Part shown: positions 1 through 5,185 of the stretch, piece after piece
Layout of the letters: each line of letters begins with the position of its first letter
Position numbering within the stretch: the first letter of the stretch is position 1
Assembly: GCA_006226265.1 (NCBI GenBank)
Contig: SBHH01000128.1
Location: forward strand, 1 to 5,199
DNA: 5,199 nt
Direction of reading: 5' to 3'
DNA from: Alphaproteobacteria bacterium
GTDB taxonomy: Bacteria; Pseudomonadota; Alphaproteobacteria; Sneathiellales; Sneathiellaceae
The notes under the pieces: generated by a model
Told to the model about the DNA's origin: nothing
Databases searched by the model: none
Seen by the model: only the letters and a program-made list of their open reading frames with translations
Program-made: the position numbers and the translations under genes

Positions 1-32
1 TCTTTCCCTGCCGATATTTTCAGGAATTATAT

Positions 33-47
33 TTAGAATAATTCCAA
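33..47 (+). promoter_or_regulatory. Fur-family (Irr/PerR-like) operator upstream of rubrerythrin
   Basis: The sequence TTAGAAT-A-ATTCCAA is a 7-1-7 dyad in which six of seven half-site positions are symmetric. It is very close to the classical PerR/Fur-type 15-mer (TTAGAATnATTCTAA) and to the rhizobial Irr iron-control element (TTTAGAA-N3-TTCTAAA). It ends 4 bp before the -35 hexamer, centred near -47 from the predicted transcription start. At that position a regulator could either activate or hinder RNA polymerase. Fur-family control of rubrerythrin-type genes is established (Irr of mbfA, PerR of rbr). Which family member acts here is inference. Confidence 0.55.
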
Positions 48-51
48 TCTA

Positions 52-80
52 TTGACAGGTCTTTCCGACAGACATATATT
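52..80 (+). promoter_or_regulatory. Sigma70-type promoter of the rubrerythrin operon
   Basis: A perfect -35 hexamer TTGACA (52-57) is followed after exactly 17 bp by TATATT (75-80), which matches five of six positions of the -10 consensus. The predicted transcription start is near 87. That gives a leader of about 57 nt before the ATG at 144. This is the best-looking promoter in the window and suggests high expression when not repressed. Confidence 0.7.
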
Positions 81-92
81 GAATGGGTAAGC

Positions 93-110
93 CTGTTTGC
101 GAACGAACAG
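93..110 (+). other. Small hairpin in the rubrerythrin 5' leader
   Basis: CTGTTTG (93-99) pairs with CGAACAG (104-110) across a CGAA loop, giving a 7-bp stem with one G-U pair. It lies between the predicted transcription start and the ribosome binding site, and no T run follows, so it is not a terminator. It may stabilise the mRNA 5' end or be chance. Confidence 0.3.
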
Positions 111-143
111 ACAGATATCATTTACTCATTGCAGGAGGACTTT

Positions 144-563
144 ATGTCTTTAGCGGGAAGCAAAACCGAACAGAATCTGAAAGACGCCTTTGCGGGTGAA
201 TCCCAGGCCAACCGCCGTTATCTCTATTTCGCACAAAAAGCGGACGTTGAAGGCTACAACGATGTGGCTACTGTCTTCCGCTCCACCGCAGAAGGCGAAA
301 CAGGCCATGCCCACGGCCATCTGGAATATCTCGAAGCCGTGGGTGACCCGGCAACCGGCCTGCCGATCGGCGGCACCGATAACAACCTGAAGGCAGCCAT
401 CGCCGGCGAAACCCATGAATATACGGATATGTATCCGGGCATGGCGAAAACCGCCCGCGAAGAAGGCCATGACGAGATTGCCGACTGGTTCGAAACCCTC
501 GCAAAGGCCGAGAAAAGCCATGCAGGCCGTTTCCAGAAGGCCCTCGACAGCCTGGACGCGTAA
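144..563 (+). CDS. Rubrerythrin-family diiron protein, no rubredoxin domain
   Basis: This is a cytoplasmic four-helix-bundle diiron protein of 139 aa, expected to reduce hydrogen peroxide and to help protect against oxidative stress. All diiron ligands expected from rubrerythrin are present: E19 (in AGES), E52-x-x-H55, E89 and E92 (in GETHEY, followed by the typical DMYP) and E123-x-x-H126. The C-terminal rubredoxin domain of classical rubrerythrins (about 190 aa) is absent and the protein has no cysteine, so electrons must come from a separate partner. The downstream Fe-S protein is an obvious candidate, by inference. An in-frame TTG at 129 would add five residues, but AGGAGG at 133-138 lies 5 bp before the ATG at 144, which fixes the start there. 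The gene leads a probable three-gene operon behind a Fur-family box. Family assignment is firm; the physiological substrate is inferred. Confidence 0.93.
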   Translation: MSLAGSKTEQNLKDAFAGESQANRRYLYFAQKADVEGYNDVATVFRSTAEGETGHAHGHLEYLEAVGDPATGLPIGGTDNNLKAAIAGETHEYTDMYPGMAKTAREEGHDEIADWFETLAKAEKSHAGRFQKALDSLDA

Positions 564-591
564 GGCGATCCGGCTTTAAGCCGCAATTATC

Positions 592-625
592 GGGGTAGCG
601 GATCGACCATTCGCTACCCTCTTTT
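592..625 (+). terminator. Intercistronic terminator or attenuator after rubrerythrin
   Basis: GGGTAGCG (593-600) and CGCTACCC (612-619) form a perfect 8-bp stem around an 11-nt loop, extendable by a G-U pair (592/620). The stem is followed by TCTTTT. It resembles an intrinsic terminator with an imperfect T run, so partial read-through is likely. No convincing promoter fits in the roughly 30 bp left before the next gene. It probably lowers expression of the Fe-S and DUF3501 genes relative to rubrerythrin. A separate 13-bp dyad, CGGCTTTAAGCCG, sits at 571-583. Confidence 0.55.
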
Positions 626-655
626 AAAAAGAGCAGCATTTTTCAGGGGAAGATC

Positions 656-1996
656 ATGCGCGAAGGCAGCCTCGATGCGCCCACACGGCATAAAATTGAC
701 TGGAACAATCCCGATTTCTATGACGAGCAGAAGCTGGACGACGAGCTCCGCCGGGTTTTCGATATCTGCCATGGATGCCGCCGCTGCTTCAATCTATGCG
801 ATTCCTTTCCCCGGCTGTTCGACCTGATTGATGAATCGGAGACCGAAGAACTTGATGCCGTCGCCTCGGCGGATTTCAAGCCGGTGGTCGATGCCTGCAC
901 ACTCTGCGACATGTGCTTCATGACGAAATGTCCCTATGTGCCGCCGCATGAGTTTGATCTCGACTTTCCGCATCTGATGCTGCGCTACCGCGCCGTTGAA
1001 AAGAAAAAGGGGCTCGATAAATTCGCGGCTCGCCAGCTCTCCAAAACCGACCGCAATGGCAAGCTGGCCGCGCCCGTCGCGCCGCTCGCCAACTGGGCGA
1101 CCAAAACCTCTAACGGCCTAACCCGCGGCGTAATGGAGGCAACGCTTAATATCGACAGACACGCCGCGCTACCGAAATACCAGTCGAAAAGCCTTGTGGA
1201 CCGCGCCAAAGAAAATCCGCTTGAGATTAACAAGGACGCCCCTGCCTATGGCCGAAAGGCCGTGATCTACGCGACCTGCTTTGGCAACTACAACAATCCC
1301 GCCCCCGGGGAGGCCACCCGTAAAGTCCTCGCCAGAAACGGTATCGAGACGGAAGTTGTCTATCCCGGCTGCTGCGGCATGCCGCTGATGGAACAGGGTG
1401 ACCTTAAGAGCGTTGCAGCAAATGCCGAAAAGGTCGCGGCAGAGCTGGGCCCCTGGATCGACAAGGGCTATGAAGTGATTGCGCTGGTCTCCTCCTGTGC
1501 GCTGATGCTGAAATTTGAATGGCCCTTGCTTCTGCCTGAGAGCAAGGCGGTGGAACGGCTTTCAAAATCCACCTTTGATGTCGCTGAATATGTCGTAGAT
1601 TTTGCCAAGAAGGAAGGGATGGCCGAGGGCATGCAGCCCCTTGATGACAGCGTCGCCGTTCATCTTGCCTGCCACGCCCGGGCCCAGAATATGGGCGCCA
1701 AGGGCGCGGAAGTCATTCGCCTGATCCCGGAATCCAAGGTGAGCGTGGTCGAGCGCTGCTCAGGCCATGGCGGCTCTTGGGGGATCATGAAAGGCAATTT
1801 CGAAACCGCCCTTAAAGTCGGTAAACCGGCTGCGAAAACCGCGCTGACCTCGAAGGCGAAATATATCGCCTCCGAATGCCCGCTTGCGGCGGAACATCTG
1901 ATGCAGGGAATTGAAAAACTCGATTCCGAGGCCGTCACGGCAAAGGCCGCCCTGCATCCCATTGAACTTCTGGCCAAGGCCTATGGCCTCGAGTAA
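656..1996 (+). CDS. GlpC/HdrD-like iron-sulfur protein with two CCG domains
   Basis: This 446-aa protein has no signal peptide or membrane segment and is presumably cytoplasmic. Near the N terminus are two [4Fe-4S] motifs: C38, C41, C44, C48, and C81, C84, C87, C92-P. A linker follows, then two cysteine-rich CCG (heterodisulfide reductase type) domains: C208, C239-C240-G, C281, and C339, C368-S-G, C408. This layout is that of GlpC, LutA/GlcF and HdrD-like electron carriers. No glp, lut or glc gene is adjacent, so those names would mislead. The second CCG motif reads CSG, losing one cysteine, and the second ferredoxin motif has four rather than three residues before its last Cys. The ATG at 656 has AGGGGA at 645-650, 5 bp upstream. 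Its position between rubrerythrin and DUF3501 suggests a role as electron donor or thiol/disulfide oxidoreductase for them, which is inference. Family and domain layout are well supported; substrate unknown. Confidence 0.88.
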   Translation: MREGSLDAPTRHKIDWNNPDFYDEQKLDDELRRVFDICHGCRRCFNLCDSFPRLFDLIDESETEELDAVASADFKPVVDACTLCDMCFMTKCPYVPPHEFDLDFPHLMLRYRAVEKKKGLDKFAARQLSKTDRNGKLAAPVAPLANWATKTSNGLTRGVMEATLNIDRHAALPKYQSKSLVDRAKENPLEINKDAPAYGRKAVIYATCFGNYNNPAPGEATRKVLARNGIETEVVYPGCCGMPLMEQGDLKSVAANAEKVAAELGPWIDKGYEVIALVSSCALMLKFEWPLLLPESKAVERLSKSTFDVAEYVVDFAKKEGMAEGMQPLDDSVAVHLACHARAQNMGAKGAEVIRLIPESKVSVVERCSGHGGSWGIMKGNFETALKVGKPAAKTALTSKAKYIASECPLAAEHLMQGIEKLDSEAVTAKAALHPIELLAKAYGLE

Positions 1997-2006
1997 GGAT
2001 TGAGAC

Positions 2007-2606
2007 ATGACTGCAGCTGTAAAACGCCAGATCACGCCGGAGGATATCCTCCCGCTCGATGAATACCGCAAGATTCGCAAAGAACATAAGCAGAAGCTGG
2101 TCGCGATCAAAAAGAACCGCCGCCTGTCGATCGGCCCCTTCGCAACGCTCTATTTTGAGAATTACGACACCATGTGGTCGCAAATCCAGGAAATGCTCTA
2201 TATCGAGCAGGGTGGCGACGAACAGCTGAAGGACGAGTTGGAGGCTTATAATCCGCTCATCCCGAATGGGTCAGAGTTGGTCGCGACCTTCATGATCGAG
2301 ATTGACGATCCGGTGCGGCGCGACTTCATGCTGCGAAAACTGGGTCATATCGAAAAGACCATCTTCCTTTCCGTCGGTGGCGAAAAGATCATGGCGGTTC
2401 CGGAAATGGACACGGAGCGGACGACGGACGATGGCAAGGCCTCCTCCATCCATTTTCTGCATTTTCCGCTGAACGAGGCACAGAAAAAGGCCTTCAAGGA
2501 TTCCAAGACCGATGTCATGTTCGGCATTGAGCATGAGAATTACGGCCATATCGCCCTCGTTCTCGGTGAGGTCAAAAAGGCGCTTTCAGAAGATCTCGAC
2601 GGCTGA
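2007..2606 (+). CDS. DUF3501 family protein of unknown function
   Basis: A 199-aa soluble protein without signal peptide, membrane segment or any cysteine, so it is unlikely to hold an Fe-S cluster itself. I recognise the DUF3501 family by its conserved N-terminal half: LDEYRKIRKEHK near residues 17-28, the basic KKNRR patch at 35-39, FENYDTMWSQIQEML at 50-64 and YNPLIPNGSEL at 81-91, then MIEIDD at 96-101. Near the C terminus lies HENYGH (176-181). The function of the family is not established. The gene begins 10 bp after the stop of the Fe-S gene. Its ribosome binding site AAGGA (1995-1999) overlaps that stop codon, so the two are probably translationally coupled. As I recall, DUF3501 genes recur beside rubrerythrin and CCG-domain proteins in proteobacteria, suggesting a shared role in redox or peroxide handling. 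Family call is good; role unknown. Confidence 0.85.
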   Translation: MTAAVKRQITPEDILPLDEYRKIRKEHKQKLVAIKKNRRLSIGPFATLYFENYDTMWSQIQEMLYIEQGGDEQLKDELEAYNPLIPNGSELVATFMIEIDDPVRRDFMLRKLGHIEKTIFLSVGGEKIMAVPEMDTERTTDDGKASSIHFLHFPLNEAQKKAFKDSKTDVMFGIEHENYGHIALVLGEVKKALSEDLDG

Positions 2607-2618
2607 CATCCGCCTCAG

Positions 2619-3119
2619 CTAGCGGATTTTCTCGTTCTCGTAGACGCCGTAGAACTGGCTGGCCATGAGCCAGCCGGTAAGGCCAGCGATTTCGATCTCG
2701 CACCAGCGACCGTCGCATTCCTTCAGCTTGCCGACGACGCCGGGCTCCGCCAGCATCACGACCTCGCTCCCCTCATCCGGATCGTCATAAACGGCGCGCG
2801 CATCGCCCGTGATGATCAGGGTGCGTCGGCTGCTGAGCAGCTTCTTATGGATCCAGCCAGTTGCCCCGTCGATATCACGGATCTGCCGCCAATGCTCATA
2901 TTCCGCAATAATTTCCACCGGCCAGCCCTGGCGCCGGAATACCCAGCTGATGGGGTAACGCGTGCCGGGACCGGCGCGCACATTCACTTCATCCGATGAC
3001 AACGAGACAAACCGCGGCAGGGGAAGTCCCGTTTCCGGCCCGATCGTACCGGCTGCCCGCGCAGGTACTGCAAAAACGCAGAAGCAAAGCAAAAGGATGA
3101 TAAAGGGACGGCTGGCCAC
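2619..3119 (-). CDS. Exported protein with two bacterial SH3-like repeats
   Basis: With the GTG start at 3119 this is a 166-aa protein. It has a clean Sec signal peptide: ASR, hydrophobic PFIILLLCFCVFAV, then PARA|AG with cleavage after about residue 22. The mature part has two SH3-like modules. The first (about 38-95) carries the hallmark NVRAGPG at 46-52 and ends GWIHKK. The second (about 98-160) ends GWLMASQFYGVY and holds C135 and C140, which could form a disulfide. Bacterial SH3 domains of this type usually bind cell-wall peptides or serve as periplasmic protein modules; the exact role here is unknown. The frame stays open to a TTG at 3158 (179 aa). That start has AAAGG directly abutting it with no spacer, and lies at or before the predicted transcription start, so I prefer GTG, which has GAGAG 10 nt upstream. 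The stop is 12 bp from that of the convergent DUF3501 gene. Confidence 0.82.
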   Translation of the reverse strand: MASRPFIILLLCFCVFAVPARAAGTIGPETGLPLPRFVSLSSDEVNVRAGPGTRYPISWVFRRQGWPVEIIAEYEHWRQIRDIDGATGWIHKKLLSSRRTLIITGDARAVYDDPDEGSEVVMLAEPGVVGKLKECDGRWCEIEIAGLTGWLMASQFYGVYENEKIR

Positions 3120-3160
3120 GGCTGGAATACTCTCAATGCAACAGGCGAAGAACAGCAACC

Positions 3161-3190
3161 TTTATGCCGCGACGGGCCCTTCCGGGTCAA
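3161..3190 (-). promoter_or_regulatory. Candidate promoter of the SH3 gene
   Basis: On the minus strand TTGACC (3185-3190, five of six -35 matches) is followed after 18 bp by CATAAA (3161-3166, four of six -10 matches). Transcription would start around 3152-3155. This is inside or past the TTG codon at 3158, which supports translation from the GTG at 3119. A CCGGGT/ACCCGG inverted repeat (3182-3187 and 3202-3207) brackets the -35 and could be an operator. Confidence 0.4.
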
Positions 3191-3249
3191 GAGCGCAAAA
3201 AACCCGGTTCATTAGGTATTACAGGCAATTGTCTCGGCCTGCGTGATCT

Positions 3250-3266
3250 GCTAGATAAAGTCTAGC
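3250..3266 (+). promoter_or_regulatory. Dyad GCTAGA-N5-TCTAGC, possible operator
   Basis: A perfect 6-bp inverted repeat with a 5-bp spacer (TAAAG) lies 37 bp before the start codon of the hydroxyacid dehydrogenase gene. A poor promoter, TTGTCT (3229-3234), 17 bp, TAGATA (3252-3257), would place the dyad over the -10. Size and position suit a dimeric repressor site, but no regulator gene is in the window, so the function is conjecture. Confidence 0.3.
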
Positions 3267-3303
3267 TGCCGTGCCTTAAGGCCAGAAACAAGAGAGTCGT
3301 CAC

Positions 3304-4290
3304 ATGCCACAGAAAAAACCAGTTGTCGTTGTCACACGCAGGCTTCCCGATGCGATTGAAACCCGCATGATGGAGCTGTTTGACACCCGGCTGAACCATG
3401 AAGACACTCCCATGACTCAGAACCAGCTGATTGATGCGGTGCGCGCGGCCGATGTGCTGGTCCCGACCGTGACCGACAAAATCGATCTTGGCGTGCTGAG
3501 CCAGGCAAATCCGAACCTGAAACTGATTGCGAGCTTCGGCACCGGCGTCGATCATATCGATCTTGCCACCGCCCGCCAGCGCGGCATCACCGTGACCAAT
3601 ACGCCGGGCGTCCTTACCGAGGATACCGCTGATATGACCATGGCCCTTATCATGGCGGTTCCGCGTCGCCTGACGGAAGGAGAACGCCTGATGCGAAGCG
3701 GTAACTGGCACGGCTGGTCGCCAACCGGGATGCTGGGGCACCGGATCTGGGGCAAGCGACTTGGCATTATCGGCATGGGCCGGATCGGCCAGGCGGTTGC
3801 GCGGCGCGCCCGCGCCTTCGGCCTCTCAATCCATTACCACAATCGCAACCGGCTGCCCGAGGATATCGAGCATGAGCTGGAGGCCACCTATTGGGAGAGC
3901 CTCGACCAGATGCTCGCCCGCATGGATATCGTCTCGGTCAACTGCCCGCATACACCGGCAACCTTCCATTTGCTGAATGCCCGCCGCCTCGCGCTGCTAC
4001 AGCCAAGCTCCTATGTCGTCAATACCTCGCGCGGTGAAGTGGTGGACGAAAATGCCCTGACCCGGATGCTCCGAAACGGCAAGATTGCGGGCGCGGGCCT
4101 CGATGTATTTGAGCATGAGCCCGCCGTCAATCCGCGCCTTATGGAACTCGACAATGTCGTCCTGTTGCCGCATATGGGATCGGCCACCATCGAAGGCCGG
4201 ATCGATATGGGAGAGAAGGTCCTGATCAACATCAAGACCTTTATCGATGGCCATACCCCACCCGACCGGGTGCTGCAGGCCATGCTGTAA
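3304..4290 (+). CDS. D-2-hydroxyacid dehydrogenase (glyoxylate/hydroxypyruvate reductase type)
   Basis: A 328-aa cytoplasmic NAD(P)-dependent oxidoreductase of usual family length. The N- and C-terminal parts form the substrate domain, including SFGTGVDHID at 77-86. The central Rossmann domain carries GMGRIG at 157-162. The catalytic triad of the family is intact: R243 (TSRGEVVD), E272 (FEHEP) and H290 (LLPHMGSAT). The residues after the second Rossmann strand are HNRNR (179-183) instead of an acidic residue. In this family that pattern points to NADP(H) preference and to the GyaR-like glyoxylate/hydroxypyruvate reductase branch. Likely reactions are glyoxylate to glycolate and hydroxypyruvate to D-glycerate; the true substrate cannot be read from the sequence. 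The ATG at 3304 has a modest AGAGAG (3291-3296) 7 bp upstream. It is divergent from the SH3 gene and appears monocistronic, ending at its own terminator. Confidence 0.92.
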   Translation: MPQKKPVVVVTRRLPDAIETRMMELFDTRLNHEDTPMTQNQLIDAVRAADVLVPTVTDKIDLGVLSQANPNLKLIASFGTGVDHIDLATARQRGITVTNTPGVLTEDTADMTMALIMAVPRRLTEGERLMRSGNWHGWSPTGMLGHRIWGKRLGIIGMGRIGQAVARRARAFGLSIHYHNRNRLPEDIEHELEATYWESLDQMLARMDIVSVNCPHTPATFHLLNARRLALLQPSSYVVNTSRGEVVDENALTRMLRNGKIAGAGLDVFEHEPAVNPRLMELDNVVLLPHMGSATIEGRIDMGEKVLINIKTFIDGHTPPDRVLQAML

Positions 4291-4292
4291 TT

Positions 4293-4319
4293 AAAGGGAG
4301 CCGATTGGCTCCCTTTTTT
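4293..4319 (+). terminator. Intrinsic terminator of the dehydrogenase gene
   Basis: GGGAGCC (4296-4302) and GGCTCCC (4307-4313) form a perfect 7-bp GC-rich stem with a GATT loop, followed by six Ts (4314-4319). Three upstream As can pair with the first Ts. It starts 3 bp after the stop codon. This is a textbook rho-independent terminator. Confidence 0.93.
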
Positions 4320-4342
4320 ATTGCCATTTCGCGAAAGATCAT

Positions 4343-4368
4343 AAAAAAGGCGGTCCCGAAGGACCGCC
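4343..4368 (-). terminator. Intrinsic terminator of the VPLPA-CTERM gene, UUCG loop
   Basis: Read on the minus strand, GGCGGTCC-TTCG-GGACCGCC is a perfect 8-bp stem closed by the extra-stable C(UUCG)G tetraloop, followed by six Ts (complement of 4343-4348). It lies about 30 bp beyond the stop codon of the minus-strand gene. It stands back to back with the + strand terminator, insulating the two convergent genes. Confidence 0.93.
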
Positions 4369-4397
4369 ACTTTGTCGTCTGTATTTCTCTGTCGCTA

Positions 4398-5006
4398 TTA
4401 AGCAGCGGCAGCAGCCTTGCGGCGCTTGCGCCATCCAGCGAAGCCCATTACAGCGAGACCTGCGCCATAGAGAGGCAGGGCCGCCGGAAGCGGGACAGCC
4501 GAGAGATTGGCAAATTCGAAGGCATTACTGTCGGAGAGGAAACGAACCTCATCAAACAGGCCGTCGGCAACAACGGTGGCCAGAATAAAACCGGTCGTCT
4601 TCTGGGCGGTGTCAAGCTGCGAGTCATCGCCATACAAGGCATCGACCCAGGTACCGTTGTTGTAGAATTCGAGGCCATTATAGTTGTCTACCGATCCCCA
4701 AATGAAGGAGACAGCAGAGATGGCGCTATCGAAAACATAGGAAGCATAAGAATCACCGGAAACCGATGTAAACGTTCCAGTACCGTCAAGGTTCGTGCCT
4801 TCCCACGGAGACCGGTAGACACCGTCCGACGACGTGGTCAGATTTTCATAGACATTTCCGACGGCACTTGTGTAGTGCGGGACACCCGTGTCTACGAGCG
4901 TAGCGGGATTCGGATTTTCCCAAGTAACGGTTGCCGCCTGAGCCGGCGCGGCAAACAGGAGAGCAACAGCAGCTACTCCGGCAAGTGTGCTAATAAGTTT
5001 CTTCAT
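4398..5006 (-). CDS. Secreted VPLPA-CTERM (exosortase-sorted) surface protein
   Basis: This 202-aa protein has the three-part layout of exosortase substrates. First comes a Sec signal peptide (MKK, hydrophobic core, PAQA|A with cleavage near residue 24). A Ser/Thr/Asn/Gly-rich mature part follows, with no cysteine. The C-terminal sorting tail is VPLPA at 171-175, a hydrophobic segment at about 176-191 and basic RKRRK at 193-197. The tail would be recognised by an exosortase at the inner membrane, and such proteins are usually tied to exopolysaccharide or biofilm matrix. The mid-region FIWGSVDNYNGLEFY (101-115) resembles the WGSpDsYNtl.F motif that I recall from a PEP-CTERM surface-protein family (Npun_F0296-like); the specific function is unknown. 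The ATG at 5006 has GGAG (minus strand of 5014-5017) 7 bp upstream. It is monocistronic with its own terminator. An antisense open frame across the same bases has no support. Confidence 0.88.
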   Translation of the reverse strand: MKKLISTLAGVAAVALLFAAPAQAATVTWENPNPATLVDTGVPHYTSAVGNVYENLTTSSDGVYRSPWEGTNLDGTGTFTSVSGDSYASYVFDSAISAVSFIWGSVDNYNGLEFYNNGTWVDALYGDDSQLDTAQKTTGFILATVVADGLFDEVRFLSDSNAFEFANLSAVPLPAALPLYGAGLAVMGFAGWRKRRKAAAAA

Positions 5007-5058
5007 AACGGCACTCCACTCTTATTCAAATGCGACAGGCCCGCGTACTGAACATCCC

Positions 5059-5089
5059 CGATGGCCCCATCGTTAAAAATTTAATCGGG
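5059..5089 (-). other. Mutually exclusive hairpins in the leader of the VPLPA-CTERM gene
   Basis: On the minus strand CGATGG-GG-CCATCG (5059-5072) can form a local hairpin. Alternatively CCCGAT (5084-5089) can pair with ATCGGG (5057-5062) around a 21-nt loop. The two structures share the bases at 5059-5062 and cannot coexist. They lie 50-80 nt before the start codon. A role as an RNA switch or as overlapping operator half-sites is speculation. Confidence 0.3.
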
Positions 5090-5111
5090 AACAACCACAG
5101 AAAATTCTGGG

Positions 5112-5138
5112 CATATAGCTCCCTCGGAATGCGGTCAA
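5112..5138 (-). promoter_or_regulatory. Weak candidate promoter of the VPLPA-CTERM gene
   Basis: On the minus strand TTGACC (5133-5138) is followed after only 15 bp by TATATG (5112-5117). A perfect TTGACA also occurs at 5160-5165, but 17 bp on it has only the poor hexamer CAAATT. Neither pair is convincing, so the promoter may need an activator or another sigma factor. Palindromes nearby are CAGAA-AA-TTCTG (5098-5109) and CCTAAAATTTTAGG (5186-5199). Confidence 0.25.
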
Positions 5139-5185
5139 TTTGAAAGTTAACACTTCTTATGTCAACAAAAATTCATATTTATTTG

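Noticed and set aside
129..143. Upstream TTG start for rubrerythrin adding five residues
   Set aside because: The Shine-Dalgarno AGGAGG lies within these bases, so it must serve the ATG at 144.
571..583. CGGCTTTAAGCCG as a terminator of rubrerythrin
   Set aside because: The arms are separated by a single base so the loop is too tight for the full stem, and no T run follows. The hairpin at 592-625 is a better candidate.
254..639. Several minus-strand open frames of 110-123 residues over rubrerythrin
   Set aside because: They are reverse-strand shadows of a clear coding sequence, with no ribosome binding site and no family resemblance.
656..1996. Naming the Fe-S protein glpC (glycerol-3-phosphate dehydrogenase subunit C) or lutA
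   Set aside because: The domain layout fits but no glpA/glpB, lutB/lutC or glcD/glcE partner is present; rubrerythrin and DUF3501 indicate a different role.
2962..3246. 94-residue + strand open frame over the 5' part of the SH3 gene
   Set aside because: It is antisense to a well-supported gene, spans its promoter, and shows no domain or convincing ribosome binding site.
4305..5051. A 248-residue open frame on the + strand across the VPLPA-CTERM gene
   Set aside because: It begins at a TTG in the loop of the dehydrogenase terminator, has no ribosome binding site and an arginine-rich composition without recognisable domains. The minus-strand frame has a signal peptide, sorting tail, ribosome binding site and terminator.
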